DNA of 64,000 bases from Tenacibaculum agarivorans (GTDB taxonomy: Bacteria > Bacteroidota > Bacteroidia > Flavobacteriales > Flavobacteriaceae). The stretch is from the NCBI RefSeq assembly GCF_001936575.1, contig NZ_MSMP01000010.1:1-64000 (forward strand). The letters are read 5' to 3'. This document shows positions 18,707-27,215 of the stretch, in pieces; position 1 is the first letter of the stretch; every line of letters begins with the position of its first letter. The notes beneath the pieces were generated by a model. The model was not told where the DNA came from and searched no databases. It saw nothing but the letters and a program-made list of their open reading frames with translations. The position numbers and the translations under genes were made by a program.

Positions 18707-20968
18707 CTAGATATCAAATCGATCTAGATTCATCACTTTGTTCCAAGTTTTAATAAAATCGTTTACAAACCTTTCTTTAGCATCTTCACTAGCATATACT
18801 TCAGAAATCGCTCTCAACTCAGAATTCGAACCAAAAATTAAGTCAGCTCTAGTAGCTGTCCATTCCACTTTATTAGTAGCTCTATTTTTAATGTTGAATA
18901 GGTCTTTTTTATCAGAAGTAGCTTCCCATTTGTATTTCATATCCAATAAATTCACAAAGAATTCATTAGTTAAAACACCAGGAGTAGAAGTCATAACTCC
19001 AACTTTAGAACCATCATAATTAGCATTTAAGGCTCTCATTCCTCCTAATAAAACAGTCATTTCAGGAGCAGATAAAGTCAATAATTGTGCTTTGTCCACT
19101 AGTAATTGTTCAGCAGATAAAGTATAATCTGTTTTTTGGTAATTTCTAAAACCATCACCCATAGGCTCTAAAACCGACATTCCTTCAACATTAGTTTGTT
19201 CTTGAGTGGCATCAGCTCTACCTGGTGTAAAAGGAACAGTTACCGAAACCCCAGCTTTTTTAGCAGCACTTTCAATAGCTGCATTACCACCTAAAATAAT
19301 TAAATCAGCAATAGATACTTTTTTATTAGCAGTATCAAAATCTTGTTTAATCTTTTCATAAGCTGCCAATACTTTTTTTAATTGAGTAGGGTTATTAGAC
19401 TCCCAATTTACTTGAGGTTCTAATCGAATTCTTGAACCATTGGCCCCGCCACGTCTATCAGAATTTCTATAGGTAGCAGCAGAAGCCCAAGCTGTAGATA
19501 CTAATTCACCTGTTGTTAAGCCAGAAGCTAAAATTGTTGATTTTAATTTTTTAATATCAGCACTAGTAACAAGTATATGTTTTACTGCTGGAACAGGGTC
19601 TTGCCATACAAATTCTTCTTTTGGAATTTCAGGACCTAAATATGTCGATTTTGGTCCCATATCCCTATGTGTTAATTTAAACCAAGCACGAGCAAAAGCC
19701 TCATCAAATTCATTAGGGTTTTCATAGAAACGACGCGAGATTTTTTCATAAGCAGGATCCTTAATTAAAGCCACATCAGTAACCAACATTGTTGGATTAT
19801 GAAATTTAGTTTTATCAAAAGCATCAGGAAACTTAATAACTGCATTTTTAGCTTCGAATTGATGAGCTCCAGCTGGACTTTTACTCAATTCCCATTCGTT
19901 TTCAAATAAAGTTTTAAAATATCCTTGACTCCACTTGTCTGGAGTTACAGTCCAAATCACTTCAAGTCCTGAAGTAATTGCATCTTTACCTGCTCCAGAT
20001 TTATAATTACTTTTCCAACCTAATCCTTGCTCTTCAATTCCAGCACCTTCTGGAGAAGCACCTAGGTGATCACCACCAGCTTGTCCGTGCGTTTTACCTA
20101 AAGTATGTCCACCAGCAATTAAGGCCACAGTTTCTTCATCGTTCATACCCATTCTTCCAAAAGTAACTCTGATATCTTTTGCGGAAGCAATTGGATCAGG
20201 ATTTCCGTTTGGTCCTTCAGGGTTTACATAAATTAACCCCATTTGTACAGCAGCTAAAGGCTTTTCTAATTCTCCGTCTTTATAACGTTTATCATTAGCT
20301 AACCATTCTGTTTCCGAACCAAAATATACATTAGTTTGTGGCTCCCAAGTATCCTCTCTACCACCAGCAAAACCAATAGTTTTAAAACCTGATTTTTCTA
20401 AAGCAACATTTCCAGCTAAAATCATTAGATCGGCCCATGAAATTTTCTGGCCGTATTTTTGTTTTACAGGCCAAAGCAGTCTTCTTGCTTTATCTAAGTT
20501 TGCATTATCTGGCCAACTATTCTGAGGAGCAAAACGTTGTCTTCCTTCTCTTGTTCCGCCTCTTCCGTCACCAGTTCTGTAAGTACCTGCACTATGCCAA
20601 GCCATACGAATGAACAAACCACCATAAGTACCATAATCAGCAGGCCACCACTCTTTAGAATCTTTTAAAGTTTTAGCAATATCTTCTTTAACTGCAAAAT
20701 AATCCAGGCTTTCAAACTCTTTCTTATAATCAAAATCACCAAGTGGGTTTGACAGAGAAGAATTTTGTCTTAACACCGTTAAGTCTAAATTATTTTGCCA
20801 CCAATCTTTAGTTGTTTTTCCCTCTCCTTTTATGGTTAAACCTGTGGAAGGGGTTTTGCCAAAGCCAAGAGGACAGCTTCCGGCTTCTGTTGTTTCTTCT
20901 TTAGCTTTAGGAGGGTTACAAGACATTAAAGCCATGAGGAACATTCCAGTTAATACATGTAATTTCAT
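18707..20968 (-). CDS. katG: Catalase-peroxidase with an apparent lipoprotein signal
   Basis: A 753-residue KatG. The duplicated peroxidase architecture is complete. Catalytic residues are visible: distal R121/W124/H125 in [12 protein letters not shown]247 in [10 protein letters not shown] and M273 in GRMGM (the Trp-Tyr-Met adduct), and proximal H288 in [10 protein letters not shown]. Unusually, the N-terminus ([17 protein letters not shown]) reads as a signal peptide with a lipobox and Cys at 17, followed by an acidic/lysine linker (KAKEETTE), before the usual CPLG start of the family at about 32. This suggests export and lipid anchoring in the envelope. The gene is divergent from oxyR with 112 bases between starts, so peroxide control is likely. 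Confidence 0.95.
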   Translation of the reverse strand: MKLHVLTGMFLMALMSCNPPKAKEETTEAGSCPLGFGKTPSTGLTIKGEGKTTKDWWQNNLDLTVLRQNSSLSNPLGDFDYKKEFESLDYFAVKEDIAKTLKDSKEWWPADYGTYGGLFIRMAWHSAGTYRTGDGRGGTREGRQRFAPQNSWPDNANLDKARRLLWPVKQKYGQKISWADLMILAGNVALEKSGFKTIGFAGGREDTWEPQTNVYFGSETEWLANDKRYKDGELEKPLAAVQMGLIYVNPEGPNGNPDPIASAKDIRVTFGRMGMNDEETVALIAGGHTLGKTHGQAGGDHLGASPEGAGIEEQGLGWKSNYKSGAGKDAITSGLEVIWTVTPDKWSQGYFKTLFENEWELSKSPAGAHQFEAKNAVIKFPDAFDKTKFHNPTMLVTDVALIKDPAYEKISRRFYENPNEFDEAFARAWFKLTHRDMGPKSTYLGPEIPKEEFVWQDPVPAVKHILVTSADIKKLKSTILASGLTTGELVSTAWASAATYRNSDRRGGANGSRIRLEPQVNWESNNPTQLKKVLAAYEKIKQDFDTANKKVSIADLIILGGNAAIESAAKKAGVSVTVPFTPGRADATQEQTNVEGMSVLEPMGDGFRNYQKTDYTLSAEQLLVDKAQLLTLSAPEMTVLLGGMRALNANYDGSKVGVMTSTPGVLTNEFFVNLLDMKYKWEATSDKKDLFNIKNRATNKVEWTATRADLIFGSNSELRAISEVYASEDAKERFVNDFIKTWNKVMNLDRFDI

Positions 20969-21040
20969 ATTTATTAGATTAATTAGAGGTTACAAAGAAA
21001 TGAGATCATTTTTATTTATAAAAACGATATTTGTATTGTT

Positions 21041-21061
21041 AATATCTACAGTGTAAATATT
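21041..21061. promoter_or_regulatory. Candidate OxyR operator between katG and oxyR
   Basis: The 21 bases form a dyad: A-ATAT-N-TACA-N-TGTA-N-ATAT-T, with only the centre and two positions unmatched. Its size and T-N11-A core fit a LysR-type binding site. It sits just ahead of the oxyR -7 element, where binding could repress oxyR and activate katG. Binding is an inference. Confidence 0.55.
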
Positions 21062-21065
21062 GTTG

Positions 21066-21073
21066 TATATTTG
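21066..21073 (+). promoter_or_regulatory. -7 element of the oxyR promoter
   Basis: TATATTTG at 21066-21073 is an exact TAnnTTTG. The only upstream TTG (21036-21038) is 27 bases away, too far for a standard -33 box, which would suit an activator- or repressor-controlled promoter. The element ends 7 bases before the ATG at 21081. Confidence 0.5.
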
Positions 21074-21080
21074 GTTCATT

Positions 21081-22019
21081 ATGAATATACAACAATTTCA
21101 GTATGTATTAGCTGTAGTAGATTTAAAAAATTTTGAAGCTGCAGCAGAAAAATGTTTTGTTACCCAATCTACATTAAGCACTATGATTGGTAGGTTTGAA
21201 AAGGAAATCGGAATTAAAATTTTCAATAGAAAAACGAAGCCGGTTTCTATAACAGTAGAGGGAGAAGAAATTATAAAACGACTACGTATTTTAGCCAATG
21301 AAGTTGATGCTTTAAATAATTTAGTACAGGAATTGAAAGGTGAAATGATTGGAGAATTAAAAATTGGAATTATCCCAACAGTAGCTCCTTATCTGTTACC
21401 TTTATTCTTAACAAATTTTGCTGAAACTTTTCCAAAAGTAAAAATTATTGTTCGTGAAATGACTACGAGTCAAATCCAAAAAGCATTAAAAATTAGAAGT
21501 ATTGATGTGGGGATTTTGGCATTACCGTTGGAAGATGATCTATTGAATGAAGTAGATTTATATTCAGAACCGTTTGTTCTGTATGATTGTAGCGAAGGAG
21601 AAACCATTAATAAAATATCTGTGAATGATATTGACTATTCTAAATTATGTCTTTTACAAGAAGGACATTGTTTACGAACACAGGTTCAACGTATTTGTGA
21701 TTTATCTGATCAATGTGCTAATAGAGAAGAAAACTTTGAGTTTGAATCTGGGTCAATGGATAGTTTATTACGAATAACTAAAGCTAGAAAAGGAATGACA
21801 ATTTTACCTTATTTAGCGACAACCGATGTGTCTGATGCTATAAAGAGAAGGCTGGTTGAGTTTGATAAACCTATACCGGTAAGGCAAATAGGTTTAGTGA
21901 CACATAAGTTTTTTGTGAAAAAAAAATTATTGAATGAATTAAAAGTATTAATTCAAAACTCTGTTATTGAATATTTACCTTCAGAGAAAAATGAATATAA
22001 AATTTTAAAACCTTTATAG
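21081..22019 (+). CDS. oxyR: LysR-type peroxide sensor OxyR
   Basis: A 312-residue LysR regulator. The N-terminal helix-turn-helix (about 1-60, NFEAAAEKCFVTQSTLS) is followed by a substrate-type sensor domain. The segment EGHCLRTQVQRIC places C197 and C206 nine residues apart, exactly as Cys199 and Cys208 of E. coli OxyR, which form the peroxide-sensing disulfide. The ATG at 21081 is preferred over a TTG seven codons upstream because MNIQQFQYV is the usual LysR start. Divergent katG is the obvious target. The stop codon lies inside a terminator hairpin. Confidence 0.93.
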   Translation: MNIQQFQYVLAVVDLKNFEAAAEKCFVTQSTLSTMIGRFEKEIGIKIFNRKTKPVSITVEGEEIIKRLRILANEVDALNNLVQELKGEMIGELKIGIIPTVAPYLLPLFLTNFAETFPKVKIIVREMTTSQIQKALKIRSIDVGILALPLEDDLLNEVDLYSEPFVLYDCSEGETINKISVNDIDYSKLCLLQEGHCLRTQVQRICDLSDQCANREENFEFESGSMDSLLRITKARKGMTILPYLATTDVSDAIKRRLVEFDKPIPVRQIGLVTHKFFVKKKLLNELKVLIQNSVIEYLPSEKNEYKILKPL

Positions 22020-22048
22020 TGTTTCAATTACTATAAAGGTTTTAAAAT
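22002..22048. terminator. Bidirectional terminator overlapping the oxyR stop
   Basis: A perfect 19-base stem (22002-22020 with 22030-22048) and a 9-base loop ends in T-runs in both directions. It serves oxyR and the convergent aminotransferase gene whose stop is at 22053. The left arm includes the last codons and stop of oxyR. Confidence 0.85.
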
Positions 22049-22052
22049 GGTG

Positions 22053-23216
22053 TTAGGCAAAATAAGATAAGAATTCACGTATACTTTTACCGAATTCAAA
22101 GTTATAATTTTGTTTATGTAAGGCAGATTCTATGGCACTCAATGTGGCAACAATATCGCTCTTAGTAATTGCTCCCATATGACCAATTCTGAAATATTTA
22201 GTTTTGATTTCTGCATGTAAACCACCAGCTAAAATTACTCCAAATTCAGCAATATCTTTTCTAAATAAATTACCATCAATTCCTTCTGGATAATAAATTG
22301 CGGTCATAGTATGTGCAGCAATTTCATTGTTTTTTGGTACTAATTGTAATCCAATAGATTGTACTGCATTTCTAAATGCTTTTGCGTATTGTAAATGTGT
22401 GGCAACTCTATTTTTAATTCTTTCATTATGAATTAGAGTTAAACTAACTTCTAAAGCACGGATCAAGTTTACTGGCGGTGTGCCAAAATATGAAGGCTTT
22501 CTTTCTTCATAAGCTTGCATTATAGGTAGCCAGTTTGTAAAACTACCATAGTAATTTTGAACAGGGGTTTTTCTGTTTTTCCATGTATCCATAGCTTTTT
22601 CTGAAGCTACTAAAAGAGCTAGACCTGGAGGAACACCAATGGCTTTTTGAGATCCAGTTAACACTATATCTATTCCCCAAGCTTCTTGCTGGGTTTCTTC
22701 TCCGGCAGTAGCGCAAACACCATCTAGAATACTCAAGGTATTGTGTTTTTGAGCCAAATGTACTATTGATTTAGGATCTGTTAAAACTCCTGTAGAGGTA
22801 TCAACATGTGTAATAGTAAGTAGTTTGTAGTTTTTACTCGAAAGTTCCTTCTCGATAGTTTCTAAAGGAACCGTATCTCCAATTTCAGCTTGAAGGACAG
22901 TTACATTAGCACCATAAGTAGTTAGAATATTTTTGTAACGTTCTCCAAAATATCCTGTAGAAATTACCAATGCATTATCACCAGGTTCTATTAGATTACT
23001 TACAGCCATATCCATAGCTAAAGTTCCACTACCAGCAATAATAAAAGGCTGTCCTTTTGGAGCAAGCCAAATTTTACGCATTAACTCTAAAGAATTTCCA
23101 AAACTTTCTATAAAATTGGGAGCAACATGACTAGTAGTCACTTCTCCCATAGCTCTTAATACAGCAGGATCTACTTCAATTGGTCCTGGTATCATCAATA
23201 ATTTTCTGTTTTTCAT
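22053..23216 (-). CDS. Class V aminotransferase, alanine/serine-glyoxylate type
   Basis: A 387-residue PLP enzyme of fold type I. It opens with the family hallmark MIPGPIEV (8-15), has AGSGTLAMD (61-69), the PLP-holding DGVCATAGE (165-173) and the Schiff-base lysine K191 in LTGSQKAIGVPPG. Such enzymes move the amino group of alanine or serine to glyoxylate, or act as phosphonate or purine-pathway transaminases; the exact substrate cannot be told from sequence. The gene stands alone on the minus strand. A perfect hairpin (23235-23254) lies 18 bases before its start. Confidence 0.88.
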   Translation of the reverse strand: MKNRKLLMIPGPIEVDPAVLRAMGEVTTSHVAPNFIESFGNSLELMRKIWLAPKGQPFIIAGSGTLAMDMAVSNLIEPGDNALVISTGYFGERYKNILTTYGANVTVLQAEIGDTVPLETIEKELSSKNYKLLTITHVDTSTGVLTDPKSIVHLAQKHNTLSILDGVCATAGEETQQEAWGIDIVLTGSQKAIGVPPGLALLVASEKAMDTWKNRKTPVQNYYGSFTNWLPIMQAYEERKPSYFGTPPVNLIRALEVSLTLIHNERIKNRVATHLQYAKAFRNAVQSIGLQLVPKNNEIAAHTMTAIYYPEGIDGNLFRKDIAEFGVILAGGLHAEIKTKYFRIGHMGAITKSDIVATLSAIESALHKQNYNFEFGKSIREFLSYFA

Positions 23217-23234
23217 GAAAATATAAGATAGTAA

Positions 23235-23254
23235 TTACAACGTTTTCGTTGTAA
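23235..23254. repeat. Perfect inverted repeat upstream of the class V aminotransferase
   Basis: TTACAACG at 23235-23242 and CGTTGTAA at 23247-23254 flank a TTTT loop. Lying 19-38 bases ahead of the start codon, it could be an operator or a leader hairpin; no T-run follows, so it is not a standard terminator. Confidence 0.5.
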
Positions 23255-23395
23255 GGTACAGAAATGTTTTAAGCTATGGATATTCTATGTAGAAGTTTAT
23301 GATATCTGTAAAATTAATCTCTAAAAAATGTTTTTTGATAAAAAAATGAAGTGATTTTTATTATTGTAATAAGAATAAAAAGAATCCTTGCTGTC

Positions 23396-24430
23396 TTAAT
23401 CTATTCTTTTGATGAATTTATCTTCAGAGATTTGTTTATTGTCTTTATATACATCTATAGAACCATAAGGGTATTCATTTGTGCCTAAGACCATATTATA
23501 ACATATATATTTATATATTCCTTTGTAAAACTCAAAATAATGGTTTCCACCACTTCCGTCCATAGTAACCTTTCCATTATATAATATTAAGTCAGGTTTT
23601 TCTTTTTGAGATTTAGATAATTTCCAAATGGCCAATCTGTACAAATATTTTTTATCGTCAACTAAATCAACTCTAATTCTTTGTGTTTTTGTTTCAAACA
23701 TACAATCGAATCGATTATAATCTCTAATACTTTCATGTATAGTGTTCTTTTCCTCTTCTATTAATTTTTTCATTTTATCCTTATGAAGTTGAGTTTCATG
23801 TAAAATACCTTTTATTGATCCATCATAATCTAACCATAATGTCCCTCTTTCTAACATGATTCCTCTCCAACCTACAGCTGACCAATCTCTTATAGGTGAA
23901 GAGTTTTTAATTTTTTCTTCCAATTCTTTGTCAAAAATTTCATCGTAATATGTAAGAAACTCATCTTCATTTTCAATGTCTTGAATTGGATACGGTCTAT
24001 TAAAAGGATATTTAATTGTTTTTTTAATTGCCTCTTTATTTTTTGTTTTAAAATAATTAATAAACCTAGATACAGTTTTGATATGATCATGTTTTAAAGG
24101 TTCTTCATTAGAAAGAAAACCACTAAAAACATAACCTTTAACTTGTTCGTTATTTATATAACTATTTGTTAAAACATAAACCCAGTTGCCTGATATTACT
24201 CTACCTTCATCTTTTATAGACAGTTCAATTCCTGTATTCTTAGTAAGTTTGACTCTTTCACTGTAGCGTATTTTTCCAATCTTATCGCCTTTTAACGAAG
24301 GTTGGTTTCTAATCAATAGTCCGCTTGGAGCAATAGCATAGTACTCTTGATTTTCAAAAATAGTTTGAGAAAAAATGGATATATGGCAGAAAAATAAAAT
24401 TAAAGTAATGAAGTTTATCCTCAGTTTCAT
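23396..24430 (-). CDS. Exported protein with an SH3-type domain
   Basis: A 344-residue protein with a signal peptide (about 1-22, ending IFSQ). Residues 28-85 (YAIAPSGLLIRNQPSLKGDKIGKI) look like a bacterial SH3 (SH3b) domain, a fold that binds peptidoglycan or peptides. The remainder, rich in Lys, Tyr and Asp, is not recognised. It is probably periplasmic. A terminator (24487-24517) separates it from the next upstream gene, so it has its own promoter (24448-24455). Function unknown. Confidence 0.75.
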   Translation of the reverse strand: MKLRINFITLILFFCHISIFSQTIFENQEYYAIAPSGLLIRNQPSLKGDKIGKIRYSERVKLTKNTGIELSIKDEGRVISGNWVYVLTNSYINNEQVKGYVFSGFLSNEEPLKHDHIKTVSRFINYFKTKNKEAIKKTIKYPFNRPYPIQDIENEDEFLTYYDEIFDKELEEKIKNSSPIRDWSAVGWRGIMLERGTLWLDYDGSIKGILHETQLHKDKMKKLIEEEKNTIHESIRDYNRFDCMFETKTQRIRVDLVDDKKYLYRLAIWKLSKSQKEKPDLILYNGKVTMDGSGGNHYFEFYKGIYKYICYNMVLGTNEYPYGSIDVYKDNKQISEDKFIKRID

Positions 24431-24447
24431 AAAAATAGTTTAGAATT

Positions 24448-24455
24448 CAAATATA
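24448..24455 (-). promoter_or_regulatory. -7 element for the SH3-domain gene
   Basis: On the minus strand this reads TATATTTG, an exact -7 consensus, about 17 bases ahead of the ATG at 24430. No clear TTG lies at the -33 spacing, so the call is moderate. Confidence 0.45.
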
Positions 24456-24486
24456 CTGTTTGATTAATTATGGTAGATAAAAAAAG

Positions 24487-24517
24487 AAAAAGGAGAGTTG
24501 TAAAAACTCTCCTTTTT
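24487..24517 (-). terminator. Terminator of the PI-PLC-like gene
   Basis: A perfect 13-base stem (AAAAAGGAGAGTT at 24487-24499 and its complement at 24505-24517) with a 5-base loop is followed on the minus strand by a T-rich tract. It lies 20 bases after the stop of the gene at 24537. Confidence 0.85.
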
Positions 24518-24536
24518 TAACTTGCAAATATTAAAA

Positions 24537-25583
24537 TTATCGTTGAATGAACATGCTATTATTATCAATTTTAGCCCAATCATGATTTTTAATTTTATTA
24601 GTAGAAATACAACTAATCTTCCAACTTTTACAACGTTCCCATTCACTTCTATTATTAGCTGAATATACTCTAGTAATCATTCCTCTTCTAGCTAATTGGC
24701 GAGCATACTCTCTTGAACCTGCTTTATTCCTCTTGTTGTTAATATCTGACATGCTAAAATTATAAAATACATAATTAGGAGTATTGTCAATTGTATTGTT
24801 AGCTTGAGATATACCGCTATTAGTATTATCAGTATTAGCAATGGTTTGAGCTTTCATTCCAAAAGCCCATCTGTAACGAGAATTCGTTCTAACGTATTGA
24901 TCCATCCAACTTCCATTTCCAGTTAATACAATTATGAATTTTCCTCTTAATTCATTCATAGAAGGCCAAGTATTTTCATACAACACATTATGTCTGATTG
25001 ATCGATTAGGGTCTTTAAATATGCGTTGGGCTTTAAAAATAATATCGCTATCACCTAAAAAGCGTTGTAAATACCATTCTATTTGTTCATGAAAGTTTTG
25101 ATATCCTCCATTAGAACTTTTAACATCTAATTTAATCATGATTGGTAAGTGATTTCTATTTCTGTTATGCCAATCTTTTAATTTAGAGAAATAAGAAGCT
25201 AAGGTTTTTCCATAACGACCTGGGTGTGGCCAATGATTAACTACCCAAGTATTAGCAGGAATAGAGGTGTTAGTATATGAGTTACTAGGTGTGTTTCTCC
25301 AGATATCTAATTCTAAAGCTAATACATTATTTTGATATGCAGGGCTACTATTACTAATTTGTTCTGTAATGTCCTCTCTTCTTTCATAAGAATTATGAGA
25401 GCCTTTATACATAACTTGATTGTATTTTAATTGGTCAGAGGTAGCTCTATTGCTTATATCTTCTGAGTTAACGATTTCTGAATCATTAGCTGAAGTTGTA
25501 TCACAATTATAACAGTTTTCAGAATCAGAACAATTACTAAAGCAAAGCATTAGTAGTGCTGATAGTAGTAAGATTTTTTTCAT
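24537..25583 (-). CDS. PI-PLC-like phosphodiesterase lipoprotein
   Basis: A 348-residue protein. The N-terminus (LLLSALLMLCFSNC) is a lipoprotein-type signal with Cys18 as likely anchor; the acidic SDSE after it resembles surface-export signals of Bacteroidota lipoproteins. A Cys-rich stretch (C18, C24, C27) follows. Residues 55-340 fit the TIM-barrel of phosphatidylinositol-specific phospholipase C-like enzymes: KGSHNSY with H63, LELDIW with E91 and D93, and WVVNHWP with H117 are the expected active-site positions. It probably cleaves phosphodiesters at or outside the outer membrane; the substrate is unknown. It is a single-gene unit with its own terminator. Confidence 0.75.
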   Translation of the reverse strand: MKKILLLSALLMLCFSNCSDSENCYNCDTTSANDSEIVNSEDISNRATSDQLKYNQVMYKGSHNSYERREDITEQISNSSPAYQNNVLALELDIWRNTPSNSYTNTSIPANTWVVNHWPHPGRYGKTLASYFSKLKDWHNRNRNHLPIMIKLDVKSSNGGYQNFHEQIEWYLQRFLGDSDIIFKAQRIFKDPNRSIRHNVLYENTWPSMNELRGKFIIVLTGNGSWMDQYVRTNSRYRWAFGMKAQTIANTDNTNSGISQANNTIDNTPNYVFYNFSMSDINNKRNKAGSREYARQLARRGMITRVYSANNRSEWERCKSWKISCISTNKIKNHDWAKIDNNSMFIQR

Positions 25584-25727
25584 GTGTGAGATTAAATTTA
25601 TGGGGTTAATAATTAGTTGACAAAAGAAAAGGACACATGTTTTGTTATAGTTAACAGAACATAAAAGAAAGTTTAGTTTACTGTAAAGTCAGATGATGGA
25701 AAAATTAGACTTACATTTTAAAAACTG

Positions 25728-25735
25728 TACATTTG
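25728..25735 (+). promoter_or_regulatory. -7 element directly before the truA-family start
   Basis: TACATTTG at 25728-25735 ends four bases before the ATG at 25740. With the usual 4-6 base spacing, transcription would begin at or next to the start codon. There is no strong TTG at -33 (ATTAG near 25704 is the closest). Confidence 0.5.
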
Positions 25736-25739
25736 AAGT

Positions 25740-26528
25740 ATGAATTATAACTACGCCTATTTAGTACGTTTTCAATATCTAGGATTTCGATTTCATGGTT
25801 GGCAAAAACAACCAAATTTAAAAACAGTGCATTGGGCGTTGGATAAAACATTGAAATTTGTTTGCCAAGGAATTCGCAATAAAACAATAGGAGTAGGAAG
25901 GACAGATGCTAAAGTTTCTTCAACCCACTATGCCTACCAATTATTTATTGATGAAAAATTAGATGAAGAACAATTTATAGAAAGTTTTAATATCAATTCT
26001 CCATCAGATATTCGAGTAATTGCAATTGAAAGAATAGAAGACGAAACTTTTAATATTATTCAACATCCTAAACAAAAAGAATATAGGTATTATTTTTCTT
26101 ACGGAGAGAAGAATCATCCGTATTGCGCACCTTTCTTAGTTGGGTATTTAGAGGAATTAAATATTGAACTTATGATGGAAGGAGCTCAATTATTTGAAGG
26201 ATATCATAATTTCAAACATTATTGTACCAAACCATCAGAAGAAACTAAAGTAGAACGAACCATAGATGTTTGTCAAATTATTGAGAATACAGAATTAATA
26301 GCCTCTTTTTTTCCTGAAAAAAGCTATATTCTAATTATAAAGGGACAAGGGTTTTTAAGAAACCAAATCCGATTAATTATGGGAGCTTTAGCAGAATTAG
26401 GAAAAGGAAATTACGACTTAAACTTTATTAAAGAAAGCCTAGATGGCAATTCCGATATAGAGTTTTTGAAAAGCATAGCACCTGCATCAGGATTGCACTT
26501 ACATGAAGTGAATTTTAAGAAGGACTAG
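25740..26528 (+). CDS. TruA-family tRNA pseudouridine synthase, divergent
   Basis: A 262-residue TruA-fold protein. It has the family start (Y-L-G-F-R-F-H-G-W-Q-x-Q-P, 13-25) and the catalytic D56 in GVGRTDAKVSS. Canonical TruA has GRTDAGVHA, so the Gly and His after the catalytic Asp are replaced. The C-terminal FLRNQIRLIMGAL segment matches the conserved F-L-x-x-Q-V/I-R motif. It should isomerise uridines in RNA, but the altered signature suggests a paralog of the housekeeping enzyme with a different target, so no gene symbol is given. Its stop overlaps the stop of the convergent GNAT gene. Confidence 0.85.
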   Translation: MNYNYAYLVRFQYLGFRFHGWQKQPNLKTVHWALDKTLKFVCQGIRNKTIGVGRTDAKVSSTHYAYQLFIDEKLDEEQFIESFNINSPSDIRVIAIERIEDETFNIIQHPKQKEYRYYFSYGEKNHPYCAPFLVGYLEELNIELMMEGAQLFEGYHNFKHYCTKPSEETKVERTIDVCQIIENTELIASFFPEKSYILIIKGQGFLRNQIRLIMGALAELGKGNYDLNFIKESLDGNSDIEFLKSIAPASGLHLHEVNFKKD

Positions 26529-27205
26529 TTTTTTACATAATGTCTCCAATACATAAAGTCAATACTTTTATAACCTAATTTCTCATATAAATGTATAGCA
26601 CTTTTATTAATTTCTAAAACATGTAAAATTGGAACTTTTCCCTTTTTTAAAATCTGGTCTGAGGTATAAGCAACTAATTGCTTAGCATACCCTCTTCTTG
26701 TAAAATCAGGATGGGTAACAACACCACTTACTTCAATAAAATTTTGTCCTTGAATACGTTCGCCTGTAACAGCAACTAATTTGTTTTCGTTAAAAATTCC
26801 ATAATAATCACCAACGTCAAAAGACTTTTTACGATACGTTCCAGGCATTACAAGCATAATTAAATCATAAACCTCCTGTTCATGTTCTTTTGTTAATTTG
26901 ATTATTGTTGAGGTATATTCAGGAGTTTTAAAATCTTCTTGCAGTAACTCCATTTGTAAACAACGGTATTCTCCTTTCAATAAGATATGCTCTGGATAAT
27001 TTGGAGCTTCTTGTCCAACAATAAAAAAATCCGAAGTTAACTCAGCATAAGATTCCATAGCTGTTTCAATAGCCTTAGAATCATTGAAGCTTCCAAAAGG
27101 ACAATAATCAGGATGATAAAATTTAGCATCATCATAATTGATGAGATATTCACTATGTGTTTCTTCTAAAGCTGACCAAACTGGATTGCTGAATTTCTTG
27201 TTCAT
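26525..27205 (-). CDS. GNAT-family N-acetyltransferase
   Basis: A 226-residue protein whose C-terminal half is a GNAT domain: VSGVVTHPDFTRRGYAKQLV carries the acetyl-CoA pyrophosphate loop (R-R-G-Y-A), and HVLEINKSAIHLYEKLGYK is motif B. The N-terminal half is not recognised. It is the last gene of a three-gene minus-strand operon (aminotransferase, mogA, this gene; gaps 6 and 10 bases). The substrate is unknown. Confidence 0.85.
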   Translation of the reverse strand: MNKKFSNPVWSALEETHSEYLINYDDAKFYHPDYCPFGSFNDSKAIETAMESYAELTSDFFIVGQEAPNYPEHILLKGEYRCLQMELLQEDFKTPEYTSTIIKLTKEHEQEVYDLIMLVMPGTYRKKSFDVGDYYGIFNENKLVAVTGERIQGQNFIEVSGVVTHPDFTRRGYAKQLVAYTSDQILKKGKVPILHVLEINKSAIHLYEKLGYKSIDFMYWRHYVKN

Positions 27206-27215
27206 AGAATTATTA

